DNA from: an uncultured Eubacteriales bacterium
GTDB taxonomy: Bacteria; Bacillota; Clostridia; Christensenellales; CAG-138
DNA length: 64,000 bases
NCBI GenBank assembly: GCA_902798825.1
Contig: CADBYI010000012.1
Coordinates: 24,826-88,825 of the forward strand
Reading direction: 5' to 3'
In this document: positions 25,169 through 33,288 of the stretch, in pieces
Position numbering within the stretch: the stretch's first letter is position 1
Layout of the letters: each line of letters begins with the position of its first letter
Notes under the pieces: model-generated
What the model was told of the DNA's origin: nothing
Databases searched by the model: none
The model's input: only the letters and a program-made list of their open reading frames with translations
Program-made: the position numbers and the translations under genes

Positions 25169-27763
25169 TTACGGTGTGACCACCTTCAACGTCACGGGCT
25201 TGGAATCCACCGTGCCGCCCCTGCCCTTGGCGGTGCACTTGTACTGGTAGCCGTTGGTCCCCGCCCCCACCTGGAAGGTCAGGTTGGGCTGGGTGGCCCC
25301 GCTGTACAGGATCCACGCGCCCTTCGACGAGGTCCGATAGTACCACTGGTAGGTGTCCGCGTTCTGGGCTTTGACAGTCAGCGTCACCCAGCTGCCCGGA
25401 ACCACCGGCTTCTTCAATACGGGCTGCTTGGAGAACTTCACCTTGGGCCAGGGCGCGATCTTCACCACCGCGGCCTTGGATTGGGCGGTGCCCGCCTTGC
25501 CGCTGATCTGGCAGGCGTACTGCCGTCCGGCCATGCCCTCCTGCACGTCCACCACATAGCTGGTGCCCGTGGCGCCCTCGATCCTGGTCCAGGGTGAACT
25601 GCCATTGGGCCGGGTGACCCACTGGTAGCTGCTGGCGCCCTGGGCGGTGATGGTCAGGGTCATCTTGGCCCCGGGCAGGACCTTCTTGCCCCACTTGGGC
25701 TGCTTCTTCACCTTCAGCTGTTCATAGACATACAGCTCATAGGTGTCGGTGTACCTGACGCCGGAGGCGCTCCTGATCTCGCAGCGATACTGGTAGCCGT
25801 CCATGGCCAAGGTGGCCTTCACGCTGAGCTTCTGCTTGGCGCCCTTCTTGCCCATGGACTGCCAGGGGGCGTTCTTGCTGGTCCGCACGTACCACTGATA
25901 GGCGTTCCCCTTGACCTTGGGGGCCTGGAGCTTCAGGCTCTTCTTGGCCTGGACCCTCTTGATGGTAGCAGTTGCAGGTTCGGGGGTGGCCGTGGGCGCC
26001 GGCGTGGCTGTGGGCGTCGGGGTAGCCGTGGGCTGGGCGGCGCCGCCCTGGGACAGCATGGCCAGCCGCTCCTGGATCGTGCTCTCCCATCTGCTGTAGT
26101 CCTTGGCGCCGATGTCTATATCGCCCACCTGGTTGCCGTTGCTGTCGAAGAAGAAGGTGTGGGGGAAGGAATTGGAGGCCCACAGATAGTCCTCCAGCAT
26201 GCCCGTGGGATGGAGCAGCGGATACGTCACGCCCGCCTCCTGCGCGGTCTGCAGCGCTTCCTCCTCGCTGTTCCCGTACCAGGCGCCCAGGATCAGCACG
26301 TTTTTATAGTTCTCGGAGATCTGCTGCAAATAGGGCAGCTCCCACAGACAGGGGTTGCACCATTCGCCCCAGAAGTTGACCACCACCAGGTCGTAGTTTT
26401 TCATGACGTCGCTGGAATAGGCTTTCCCGTCCAGGGTCGTGGTGCTGAAGGTCAGGGCGTCCGTGCTCGTAGTCCCGGGATCGGGTGCGGCGTCCTGCAC
26501 CGCCGTGGGCGTGGGGGTAGGCGTTGCCGTATCTGGCGTCGGGTCTAGAGCGGCGTCTACGTTCGCTATGGTCAACGCGCTCTGTGCATACAGACGTGCT
26601 ATGGAGCTGTCATAGGTATACCAGACCTTCGCAAAACCGCAGTTAAACGTATAGCCCTCCGCGACGCTTCCTTCGGTACACTTCGCTAAAAACAGTTTGT
26701 CGGGCGCACCCACGCTGCTGCCATCGCAGTTGGTGACGTCCGCCAGATAGTTTTTGCCGTCCTCCATGCGGACCACGTTCCACATATGGGCGCCGCCGTC
26801 CATGCTGCCGGTAACGGTGATGCATCGGATCTGACTGCTGTAGAAGCAGGTCAGATCGCACAAATACTGGAAGGCTTTGGAATACCCCTCGCAAACCACG
26901 TCGGTGGAGGGATCTTCGTCAAAGACCCAGATCAACTGCCAGGGATTGCCGTTGCTGTAGTCGTCGCTGAGCGCGGCATCGTTATATTGTACCCGATCGC
27001 AGATCTCCTGCCGATAGCCGTTCAGCTTCTCCCGGTCAGTCTTGCCGGCGTATTTTTTGACGATGTTCTGGGCTGTGGTCTTCGCTGTCTGGACCGCCTG
27101 GGGGATGGAGGTGTCCACGGCGTAGGATTGTCCCGCCACGGCGTACTCTGCCAACACAGGGAATGAATATTTTAAACTGGTGATGGTCAGCGTTTCTCCC
27201 GAGTTGGAATAAGAATAGGAAGATGAAGTATATTTGGTCTTGTCATACCAATACAGATCGTAGGGATGGTCTGCCGTCAAAGCCGTGAGCAGCAGATCAA
27301 GATCGATCTGCTCCGCCACTGCTTGCCTGGCTGCGTCGGAGATGCCGGTCCCATCATAGATGGTCGCAAGGCCCAATTCCGCCGCCGTCCAACTCAGGCC
27401 CGTAACGATAAATTCAGTGGAGGATTCTTTGCCGTCCGCCACCTTGGCTATCTGGCTGGAGAGCTGAGCATATATGGCGGCGTTCGCGCCCGTCAGACCG
27501 TTGCCCGCCACGACAGACATCTTCAGCTGGCTGCGGGCGGATGACTTCAGCTGCCTGTTCACATACTGGGCAAACAGGGTATCGCTATCCGCCAGGTCCA
27601 ACTTGTCGCCGCGGATCGATTCCCCTTGCACTTGAACCGCGATCGATCCATTTTGATCGGAAGGATCCGTCTTCGTTTCCTCGGCAAATGCATGTGCCGG
27701 TATCAGCACCAGGCACAGAAGCGCTATCAGCAGCACGAGCAAAGTCCTTTTTTGCGATCTCAT
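25169..27763 (-). CDS. secreted transglutaminase-like / TlpA-like thioredoxin / Ig-like multidomain protein
   Basis: 864 residues from MRSQKRTLLVLLIALLCLVL with GGAAGGAG upstream; the frame runs on to 27913 but without a start signal. After the signal peptide comes an uncharacterised part, then a transglutaminase-like fold with the triad Cys (DVVCEGYSKAFQ, about 290), His (GGAHMWNV, about 326) and Asp (LADVTNCD, about 340). Next are a T/P linker and a thioredoxin domain of TlpA type (VVVNFWGEWCNPCLWELPYLQ, Cys pair about 466-469). Another TPTPTAT linker leads to three Ig-like repeats, each with a YQW core (AYQWYVRTS, SYQWVTRP, TYQWYYRTS). Protein crosslinking or cleavage plus disulfide chemistry at the surface is plausible. 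Domains sure, biology unknown. Confidence 0.87.
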   Translation of the reverse strand: MRSQKRTLLVLLIALLCLVLIPAHAFAEETKTDPSDQNGSIAVQVQGESIRGDKLDLADSDTLFAQYVNRQLKSSARSQLKMSVVAGNGLTGANAAIYAQLSSQIAKVADGKESSTEFIVTGLSWTAAELGLATIYDGTGISDAARQAVAEQIDLDLLLTALTADHPYDLYWYDKTKYTSSSYSYSNSGETLTITSLKYSFPVLAEYAVAGQSYAVDTSIPQAVQTAKTTAQNIVKKYAGKTDREKLNGYRQEICDRVQYNDAALSDDYSNGNPWQLIWVFDEDPSTDVVCEGYSKAFQYLCDLTCFYSSQIRCITVTGSMDGGAHMWNVVRMEDGKNYLADVTNCDGSSVGAPDKLFLAKCTEGSVAEGYTFNCGFAKVWYTYDSSIARLYAQSALTIANVDAALDPTPDTATPTPTPTAVQDAAPDPGTTSTDALTFSTTTLDGKAYSSDVMKNYDLVVVNFWGEWCNPCLWELPYLQQISENYKNVLILGAWYGNSEEEALQTAQEAGVTYPLLHPTGMLEDYLWASNSFPHTFFFDSNGNQVGDIDIGAKDYSRWESTIQERLAMLSQGGAAQPTATPTPTATPAPTATPEPATATIKRVQAKKSLKLQAPKVKGNAYQWYVRTSKNAPWQSMGKKGAKQKLSVKATLAMDGYQYRCEIRSASGVRYTDTYELYVYEQLKVKKQPKWGKKVLPGAKMTLTITAQGASSYQWVTRPNGSSPWTRIEGATGTSYVVDVQEGMAGRQYACQISGKAGTAQSKAAVVKIAPWPKVKFSKQPVLKKPVVPGSWVTLTVKAQNADTYQWYYRTSSKGAWILYSGATQPNLTFQVGAGTNGYQYKCTAKGRGGTVDSKPVTLKVVTP

Positions 27764-27995
27764 CGTCCTTCTCCTTCCGATCAATCTTGTCCCGCTCATC
27801 CAGATGCGAAAACCGTTTTTCATCTGGACATATACCCTGCGATGAATAGAATGATAATGAAAGTATAGCATGTCGCAACCAGGATAGTCCACGGTTTTAC
27901 TCACTTTTCCCATATTTTTTATGCTCAGAACAAAGCCGGTGACACTGCCCTGTTGCCGCCTGACCGCAAACTGCGCATTTTCCCGGTTTCAATGG

Positions 27996-28024
27996 TTGAC
28001 AAATGAGGCGGTCGGTGGTAGATT
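27996..28024 (+). promoter_or_regulatory. promoter of the tyrosine-leader / symporter unit
   Basis: TTGACA (27996-28001), 17 bases, TAGATT (28019-28024). The leader RNA would start near 28031, ahead of the small leader frame. The sequence from 27764 to here holds no gene. Confidence 0.68.
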
Positions 28025-28059
28025 ATATATAATTCTCACGAAAGGGGACGGCGAGCCCT

Positions 28060-28131
28060 ATGACGCATCGGGCATATTCCTATTATTATTACCGCTTTGC
28101 TCCTGGCAAGGGCCGTCCGACCTGCCCGTGA
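28060..28131 (+). CDS. tyrosine-rich leader peptide (23 residues)
   Basis: An ATG at 28060, with AAAGGGG about a dozen bases upstream, opens a 23-codon frame ending TGA at 28129-28131. Its centre reads YSYYYYRF: five Tyr in six codons (TAT TCC TAT TAT TAT TAC), then Arg and Phe. A strong terminator lies 24-48 bases past the stop and a transporter gene follows. This is the layout of ribosome-controlled attenuators, where stalling at scarce-amino-acid codons decides whether the terminator folds. The peptide itself probably has no other role. Too short for homology proof; the codon bias and position are the evidence. Confidence 0.7.
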   Translation: MTHRAYSYYYYRFAPGKGRPTCP

Positions 28132-28170
28132 TTCGTTGAACGTGGATCGCTGTGGCGTGGCGCCGGATGG
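28113..28170 (+). promoter_or_regulatory. candidate antiterminator pairing
   Basis: CCGTCCG (28113-28119), inside the end of the leader frame, can pair with CGGATGG (28164-28170): seven pairs, one of them G-U. That would use the top of the terminator stem and block it. A ribosome paused at the Tyr codons leaves 28113-28119 free; a ribosome reaching the stop codon covers it. Found by hand; no folding energy was computed. Confidence 0.42.
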
Positions 28171-28186
28171 GCGTCACGCTTTTTTT
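28155..28186 (+). terminator. intrinsic terminator inside the symporter leader
   Basis: GCGTGGCGCC (28155-28164) pairs with GGCGTCACGC (28170-28179), ten pairs with one G-U, followed by seven T. It sits between the leader peptide and the symporter start at 28214, so it must be bypassed for expression. Confidence 0.87.
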
Positions 28187-28213
28187 GTACAATATATGTG
28201 AAAGGACACCGCT

Positions 28214-29773
28214 ATGACCTCTGCCTCCCTCATCACCCTGCTCTTCATGCTCGTCTTCTTCGCCGTCATGCTGTGGATCGGCCTCCGCTCCCGCAAGCAT
28301 GCCTCGGACATCAACGGTTTCGTCCTGGGCTCCCGTCAGGTGGGCCCCTGGCTCTCCGCCTTCGCCTACGGCACCAGCTACTTCTCCGCCGTCATCTTCG
28401 TGGGCTATGCGGGCCAGTTCGGCTGGAACTTCGGCCTGGCCTCCACCTGGATCGGCCTGGGGAACGCGTTCATCGGGTCCCTGCTGGCCTGGCTTGTCCT
28501 GGGCCGCCGGACCCGGATCATGACCCAGCACCTGTCCAGCAAGACCATGCCCGACTTCTTCGGCATCCGATATGAAAGCGACAAGCTCCGCACCGCCGCC
28601 AGCCTCATCACCTTCGTGTTTTTGATCCCCTACACGGCGTCCCTGTACAACGGCCTGTCCCGGCTCTTCGCCATCGCCTTCCCCGGCGTGGACTACGCGG
28701 TGTGCGTGGTCATCATGGCGGCGCTCACCGGCGTGTACGTCATCCTGGGCGGCTACATGGCCACGGCCTGGAACGACTTCATCCAGGGCATCATCATGCT
28801 CTTCGGCATCGTGGCGGTCATCGCGGCGGTGCTGGGGGACAACGGGGGGCTGACCCTGGCCATGGAGAAGCTGGCCACGGGCTCCAACGGGGGCTGGCAG
28901 TACGCCTCCTTCCTGGGGGCGAACCCGCTGTTTTTGCTGTTCGTGGTGATCCTCACCTCCCTGGGCACCTGGGGTCTGCCCCAGATGGTGGGCAAGTTCT
29001 ACGCCATCAAGAACGAATCCTCCATCCAGAAGGGCACCGTGATCTCCACCCTGTTCGCCATCGTGGTGGCCGGGGGCTGCTACTTCCTGGGGGGCTTCGG
29101 CCGGCTATATGACATCGACGTGAAGGCCGAGGGCTTCGACGCCGTGGTGCCCCGGATGCTGTCCAGCCTGCCGGCGGTGATCATCGGCATCGTCATCGTG
29201 CTGGTGCTGTCCGCGTCCATGTCCACCCTGTCCAGCCTGGTCCTCACCTCCGCCTCCACCATGACGCTGGATCTCATCGCCCCTGCCCGCAAGAAGCCCC
29301 TGGGGGAGAAGAAGCAACTGCTCATCATGCGGGGGTTCATCCTGGCGTTCATCGCCGTGTCCGCCCTCATCGCCATCAAGCAGGCCAAGTCCCGGAGCCT
29401 GTTCATCGCCCAGATGATGGGCGTTTCCTGGGGCGCCCTGGCCGGGGCGTTCCTGGCCCCGTTCCTCTATGGGCTCTACTCCAAGCGCACCACCAAGGTC
29501 TCCGCCGCCGTGTGCTTCGTCTGGGGCGTGGGGCTGGAGACGGTCCAACTGCTGGTGTCCCTGGGGGTCCTTTCCGTGGCGGGCAGCCCCGTCCTCGCCT
29601 TCGTCTTCAACAACTCCATCTACTCCGGCGTCATCGCCATGGTGGGGGGCCTGGTCCTGGTGCCCCTGGTGGACCTGTTCAGCCAGAGGCTCTGCCCCGT
29701 CCGCGTGGAGGATATGTTCGCCGCCTACAATGAGCGCCGGACCGTGGATATCACGGATAACCTGGGGAAATAA
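28214..29773 (+). CDS. sodium:solute symporter (SSS family)
   Basis: 519 residues with about 13 membrane spans; AAAGGA precedes the ATG. SSS marks include YGTSYFSAVIFVGYAGQFGWNFGLASTWIGLGNA near the N-terminus, VYVILGGYMATAWNDFIQGIIML and LSASMSTLSSLVLTSASTMTLDL (sodium-site Ser/Thr in the eighth span). The family couples Na+ entry to uptake of amino acids, sugars, vitamins or organic acids. The tyrosine-rich attenuator in front suggests an aromatic amino acid or something whose need tracks charged tRNA-Tyr; that is inference only. Family call very sure, substrate open. Confidence 0.92.
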   Translation: MTSASLITLLFMLVFFAVMLWIGLRSRKHASDINGFVLGSRQVGPWLSAFAYGTSYFSAVIFVGYAGQFGWNFGLASTWIGLGNAFIGSLLAWLVLGRRTRIMTQHLSSKTMPDFFGIRYESDKLRTAASLITFVFLIPYTASLYNGLSRLFAIAFPGVDYAVCVVIMAALTGVYVILGGYMATAWNDFIQGIIMLFGIVAVIAAVLGDNGGLTLAMEKLATGSNGGWQYASFLGANPLFLLFVVILTSLGTWGLPQMVGKFYAIKNESSIQKGTVISTLFAIVVAGGCYFLGGFGRLYDIDVKAEGFDAVVPRMLSSLPAVIIGIVIVLVLSASMSTLSSLVLTSASTMTLDLIAPARKKPLGEKKQLLIMRGFILAFIAVSALIAIKQAKSRSLFIAQMMGVSWGALAGAFLAPFLYGLYSKRTTKVSAAVCFVWGVGLETVQLLVSLGVLSVAGSPVLAFVFNNSIYSGVIAMVGGLVLVPLVDLFSQRLCPVRVEDMFAAYNERRTVDITDNLGK

Positions 29774-29780
29774 CGATATA

Positions 29781-29842
29781 TTTTGTCCCTTTTTTCTCTT
29801 TGGAAAAAGAGAAAAAAGGGACCGAAAAAAGAGAAATCAAGA
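29781..29842. repeat. dispersed terminator palindrome, copy A
   Basis: GTCCCTTTTTTCTCTTT, loop, then AAAGAGAAAAAAGGGAC, followed by CGAAAAAAGAGAAATCAAGA. Nearly identical to copy C at 47590-47653 (inverted) and similar to copy B at 34127-34181. Here it lies right after the symporter stop and can act as its terminator. Confidence 0.85.
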
Positions 29843-29849
29843 ACACTAA

Positions 29850-29930
29850 AGGGGATCGGCATATAAATCCGATCCCCTCTTGAAAGTTCTTTTGCTCGAC
29901 TTTTCTTTCAAGAAAAGTCGGTGCTTTCAA
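29850..29930. terminator. tandem hairpins, terminator for the XRE gene on the minus strand
   Basis: AGGGGATCGG (29850-29859) with CCGATCCCCT (29869-29878), then CGACTTTTCTT (29897-29907) with AAGAAAAGTCG (29910-29920) inside an outer TTGAAAG/CTTTCAA pair. The second unit (TTTTCTTTCAAGAAAAG, then GCTTTCAATAA) recurs at 36325-36362. Both copies border AT-rich accessory islands. Confidence 0.68.
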
Positions 29931-29964
29931 TAAGTACCTCTCTTACATCTCCAAATATGTTGCC

Positions 29965-30297
29965 TTACAAATACTTGCTCTTTGCTTTCAGTGCGGCCTC
30001 CGTCAAGTCTTTCGCGAAGCGTATTTCCTTTTCATTGCAGCCGTCCAACACGCGGATAAATTCCTCCACCGCCACAGAACGGTAGACCGGAGCATCGTCG
30101 AACAGCAGATCGTCCGTTCGAACGCCCAGTTTTTCTGCAATCAGCACCAGCACCGGCAGGCTGAGCTTGGTATTTCCGGTCTCAATGTGGCTCATGTGTG
30201 TGGTCGATATACCGATTTGCTCCGCCAACTCCTCCTGGGAGTATTTTGTTGCCTTTCGATAACGCCGTATTCGTTGTCCGATTGCATAGTAGTCCAT
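29965..30297 (-). CDS. XRE-family transcriptional regulator
   Basis: 110 residues. Helix-turn-helix of HTH_3 type: IGQRIRRYRKATKYSQEELAEQIGISTTHMSHIETGNTKLSLPVLVLIAEKLGVRTDDLL (about 6-65), then a short C-terminal helix region (VEEFIRVLDGCNEKEIRFAKDLTEAAL). Such small single-domain repressors are common on mobile or accessory DNA. Base composition is clearly lower in GC than the flanks. It is divergent from the small membrane protein at 30420, which it may control. Preceded by AAGGAGAAAT on its own strand. Confidence 0.88.
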   Translation of the reverse strand: MDYYAIGQRIRRYRKATKYSQEELAEQIGISTTHMSHIETGNTKLSLPVLVLIAEKLGVRTDDLLFDDAPVYRSVAVEEFIRVLDGCNEKEIRFAKDLTEAALKAKSKYL

Positions 30298-30419
30298 ATA
30301 TTTATCCGCCCATATAAGTCATTTCTCCTTGAATTATATGGACAAATATGATAAAGTATAATAAACTGTATAGGCTATTATATGCCTATATAATTAAATT
30401 AATTAAGGAGAAAAGGATT

Positions 30420-30662
30420 ATGTTTAATTATGTGGGCTACAAGATAATGGTCTGGGCAAAAGCCTTGGTTTGGATCAACATTATCGTATTGACTATTGCT
30501 GGGGTTATAACCTTTTTGTCCACGGGAAGCATCTTGGCCTTGCTGTTAATAGCGGCGGGTATCTTTTTCATTCCACTCTGTTTGTTACTCTACGGCTTAG
30601 GGCAAATGATACAGGAAGTCCATATGATTCTCGATAAGATTAATTGTCAAGAGCAGAAGTGA
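30420..30662 (+). CDS. small membrane protein of unknown function
   Basis: 80 residues from MFNYVGYKIM with TAAGGAGAAAAGG upstream; the longer frame from 30348 has no ribosome site. Two hydrophobic spans: ALVWINIIVLTIAGVITFLS and GSILALLLIAAGIFFIPLCLLLYGLGQMI, then a polar tail. AT-rich, in the same island as the XRE gene and divergent from it. I do not recognise a family. Confidence 0.68.
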   Translation: MFNYVGYKIMVWAKALVWINIIVLTIAGVITFLSTGSILALLLIAAGIFFIPLCLLLYGLGQMIQEVHMILDKINCQEQK

Positions 30663-30727
30663 AAAAAGTCTTGGAAAGGAGGGCATCTATTCGCCCTTAG
30701 ATTCCCTCAAAATAGTAGTCTTTACAT

Positions 30728-31417
30728 TTATGAATATAGCCCTGCTATTTCTTCTGCTTGTAAACTCAAGATACCAGAATTCGAAAGGTATTGAATGTCG
30801 ATGCATATACCGTCTTTGTTGAAGGCATAAAGGGTATCATGTGGAGAACTAGATCGAAAAACATAAAAAACATCAAACTTTTTCTCCTTTTCTTTTTGAT
30901 ATCGTGCAAGAATAGCAACATTCTTCCCTATTGTCTTCGGGAAAGTATTGTTGGAAGTGAACATAAATAGCCCGTTTGTGTTGAATCTGTCGTAATGACC
31001 CTTGTTTAGTTTGTCAATTTTCTTTTGTCCTGTGCTGATTATCGGTTCTCCTGCAATTTCCGATACTTGCGCAGGGGAAAGATCTATTGCTATATATGCA
31101 TACATACATTCAACGTGATCATCTTCATCATAATGAAACTGGCATAGATTGCTTTGTAATATTGAATCCACTTTTTCTTTGGAGTCCTCCGGCACCTTTT
31201 TCCCATAATACATATTAAACAAAGCACAACACTCTTGATATATTAATACAGTAGTGACCTCTATGCCTACACTTGTGTTTGGGTCTTGTAAGTCTGGACT
31301 TTTATCATAACCGACATGTTGTAGTCCACTGAACCGTTCTGGATATTTGTGCTTTAGAATCAAAAGTGCCTGTTGTTCAAAAAAGATCTTTTTCTTTTCG
31401 GTGGTTGAAAGCATCAT
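30728..31417 (-). CDS. accessory protein with a PD-(D/E)xK-like motif, possible nuclease
   Basis: 229 residues from MMLSTTEKKK with AGGAG upstream; the frame opens earlier at 31480 but that part overlaps AT-rich upstream DNA. Near the N-terminus GYDKSPDLQDPNTSVGIEVTTVL resembles the PD...(D/E)x(V)T core of restriction-like nucleases, with Thr where Lys is usual. The rest is polar and mixed, with no membrane span or signal peptide. Strongly AT-rich (for example MYAYIAIDLS, KKEKKFDVFYVFRSS), so probably acquired. No partner methylase or second toxin-like gene lies next to it. Function not recognised; the nuclease idea rests on one motif. Confidence 0.58.
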   Translation of the reverse strand: MMLSTTEKKKIFFEQQALLILKHKYPERFSGLQHVGYDKSPDLQDPNTSVGIEVTTVLIYQECCALFNMYYGKKVPEDSKEKVDSILQSNLCQFHYDEDDHVECMYAYIAIDLSPAQVSEIAGEPIISTGQKKIDKLNKGHYDRFNTNGLFMFTSNNTFPKTIGKNVAILARYQKEKEKKFDVFYVFRSSSPHDTLYAFNKDGICIDIQYLSNSGILSLQAEEIAGLYS

Positions 31418-31549
31418 AAATACAAAACTCCTTTTCAGTCCATTACATAATAACCGCGAAAGGATATAAAAGTAAATCATAATACCTAGAATTCATACCC
31501 CTCGCGTCGCTGACGTGCTTAACCGGTGTCACCTTGAGCAAAACTTGAC

Positions 31550-31698
31550 GCAGGGGTCCCGCCACTCGGCCGCTGTCGCTTCCTCGGCCGGGATGAGAGC
31601 TGTGTTTGAGCTTCAATGGCCTTATGCTCCGAAACAGGAGCTGTCCCTGCGAGGAATTTGAAACACATAACAGCAGCCACCCTCATGGGTGGCTTTTG
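31550..31698 (+). ncRNA. candidate structured non-coding RNA
   Basis: GCAGGG (31550-31555) pairs with CCCTGC (31645-31650) and encloses two hairpins: TCCC..CGGCCG with CGGCCGGGA (31557-31593), and CTGTGTTTGAGC (31600-31611) with GCTCCGAAACAG (31626-31637, ten of twelve pairs). An 8-bp terminator (31675-31694, then TTTTG) follows. No coding frame makes sense here and composition is GC-rich against the AT-rich neighbour. I cannot place it in a known family, and no clear promoter was found. Confidence 0.42.
31675..31698 (+). terminator. terminator ending the candidate RNA
   Basis: AGCCACCC (31675-31682), TCAT, GGGTGGCT (31687-31694), TTTG. Confidence 0.72.
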
Positions 31699-31701
31699 TT
31701 A

Positions 31702-31875
31702 GCGATATGCCGCTGCGCGGCGCGATATATTCTCAATGCTTTGAAAATGCGATATATGCTCACCTTGTGAGCATGCGATATGATATAAATCCTGTCTTGC
31801 CCGCAGGCATATCGCGTCGAAGACATATCGCGCCCCGAAGGGGGTATATCGCAAATCCATCAGGATTTATATCGC
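31702..31875. repeat. heptamer/hairpin array 2 (GCGATAT ... ATATCGC)
   Basis: GCGATAT at 31702, 31722, 31749 and 31775, then its complement ATATCGC at 31809, 31825, 31846 and 31869: four plus four, head to head. Most spacers are small inverted repeats (GCCGC/GCGGC; ATGCTCAC/GTGAGCAT; GTC/GAC; CCCC/GGGG; AAATCC/GGATTT). A 13-bp outer stem also joins 31782-31794 (GATATAAATCCTG) to 31861-31873. No gene fits. The same logic with TCGATGT occurs at 22147-22226. Confidence 0.85.
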
Positions 31876-31911
31876 AAAAGGCGCAGACCTTTCGGTCTTG
31901 CGCCTTTTCTC
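31876..31911 (-). terminator. terminator of asnS
   Basis: AAAAGGCGCA.GACC with GGTC.TTGCGCCTTTT (31877-31910), one bulge, directly after the asnS stop on the minus strand, with TTTTGC following the stem. Confidence 0.82.
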
Positions 31912-33288
31912 TTACATCTCCAAATTCGCCGCGGTCCGGGGGAAGGGGCCCACGTCCCGGATGTTGGTCATGCCGGTGACGTACATGACCATGCGGTCGA
32001 GACCCAGGCCGAAGCCCGCGTGCTCCACGCCGCCGTAGCGCCGAAGGTCCAGATACCACTGGTACTCGGTCATGTCCATGCCCAGCTTATCGCACTTCGC
32101 TTTCAGCACGTCGTACCGCTCCTCGCGCTGGCTGCCGCCCACGATCTCGCCCACGCCGGGCACCAAGAGGTCCGCCGCCGCCACGGTCTTCCCGTCGTCG
32201 TTCTCCCGCATATAGAAGGCCTTGATGTCCTTCGGGTAGTCGGTGACGAAGATGGGCTTTTGGAACACCTTCTCCGTGAGATACCGCTCATGCTCGGACT
32301 GCAGATCGATGCCCCATTCCACCGGGTACTCGAAGGTCTGGCCGGACTTTTGCAAAATGTCCACCGCCTCGGTGTAGCTGACCCGGCCGAAGTCGTTGTC
32401 CACCACGTTGTGGAGCCGGTCCAGCAGGCCCTTGTCCACGAACTTGTTGAAGAACTCCATCTCGTCGGGGCAGCGGTCGAGGACCGCCCGTATGATGTAT
32501 TTCACCATCCCCTCGGCCACCTCCATGTCCCCCTCCAGATCGCAGAAGGCCATCTCGGGCTCGATCATCCAAAACTCCGCCGCGTGGCGGGGGGTGAAGC
32601 TGTACTCCGCCCTGAAGGTGGGGCCGAAGGTGTAGATGTCCCGGAAGGCCAGGGCGAATGCCTCGCCGTAGAGCTGGCCGGAGCCGGAGAGGTGCACGGG
32701 CTTCTTGAAGAAGTCCTGGGTATAATCCACCGCGCCGTCCTCCGTCTTGGGCACGTTGGCAAGGTCCAACGTGGTCACCTGGAACATCTCGCCCCGGCCC
32801 TCGCAGTCGGCGTTGGTCAGGATCGGCGTATGGACGTAGACGAAGCCCCGCTGCTGGAAGAACTCGTGGATGGCCGCGCTGACCACGGACCGGACCCGGA
32901 ACACCGCCTCGAAGGTGTTGGTCCGGGGGCGCAGGGTCTGCTGGGTGCGCAGGTACTCCAGGGTGTGCCGCTTCTTCTGCATGGGATACTCCGGGGGGCA
33001 CTCGCCCAAAATGGTGATCCGCTCCGCCTTCACCTCGAAGGGCTGCTGGGCGCCGGGGGTCAGGACCAGCTCCCCGTCCACGGCGATGGAGCAGCCGGTG
33101 GACAATCCCTTGCCCAGCTCCCGTTCGTCGTTCTCGAAGACCACCTGGATGGGCTTGAAGCAGGTGCCGTCGTTGAGCTCGATAAAGCCCATGGCCTTCC
33201 CCTGCCGTACGGTGCGGACCCAGCCGCCCACGGTGATCTTCCCGGCGTGGGCCTCGGGAGCCCGCTGTATGTCACGGAGTTTTAGCAT
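31912..33288 (-). CDS. asnS: asparaginyl-tRNA synthetase
   Basis: 458 residues. N-terminal OB anticodon domain ([26 protein letters not shown]). Class-II motif 2 region [28 protein letters not shown] and motif 3 [28 protein letters not shown] are intact. [16 protein letters not shown] and the Asn-specific IRDVGPFPR end separate it from AspRS. It charges tRNA-Asn in the cytosol. The ATG has GGAGAACACT upstream. Single gene between AT-rich islands, with normal GC. Confidence 0.96.
   Translation of the reverse strand: MLKLRDIQRAPEAHAGKITVGGWVRTVRQGKAMGFIELNDGTCFKPIQVVFENDERELGKGLSTGCSIAVDGELVLTPGAQQPFEVKAERITILGECPPEYPMQKKRHTLEYLRTQQTLRPRTNTFEAVFRVRSVVSAAIHEFFQQRGFVYVHTPILTNADCEGRGEMFQVTTLDLANVPKTEDGAVDYTQDFFKKPVHLSGSGQLYGEAFALAFRDIYTFGPTFRAEYSFTPRHAAEFWMIEPEMAFCDLEGDMEVAEGMVKYIIRAVLDRCPDEMEFFNKFVDKGLLDRLHNVVDNDFGRVSYTEAVDILQKSGQTFEYPVEWGIDLQSEHERYLTEKVFQKPIFVTDYPKDIKAFYMRENDDGKTVAAADLLVPGVGEIVGGSQREERYDVLKAKCDKLGMDMTEYQWYLDLRRYGGVEHAGFGLGLDRMVMYVTGMTNIRDVGPFPRTAANLEM

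Noticed and set aside
27921..28139. 72-codon frame upstream of the symporter
   Set aside because: Starts before the promoter and is in a different frame from the Tyr leader; no ribosome site.
31702..31875. CRISPR array
   Set aside because: Repeats are only 7 bp, occur in both orientations, and the spacers are self-complementary; no cas genes.
31689..31979. Frame across the heptamer array (96 codons)
   Set aside because: Translation is a by-product of the repeats (RRRHIAPRRGYIA-like) and runs into asnS antisense; no start signal.
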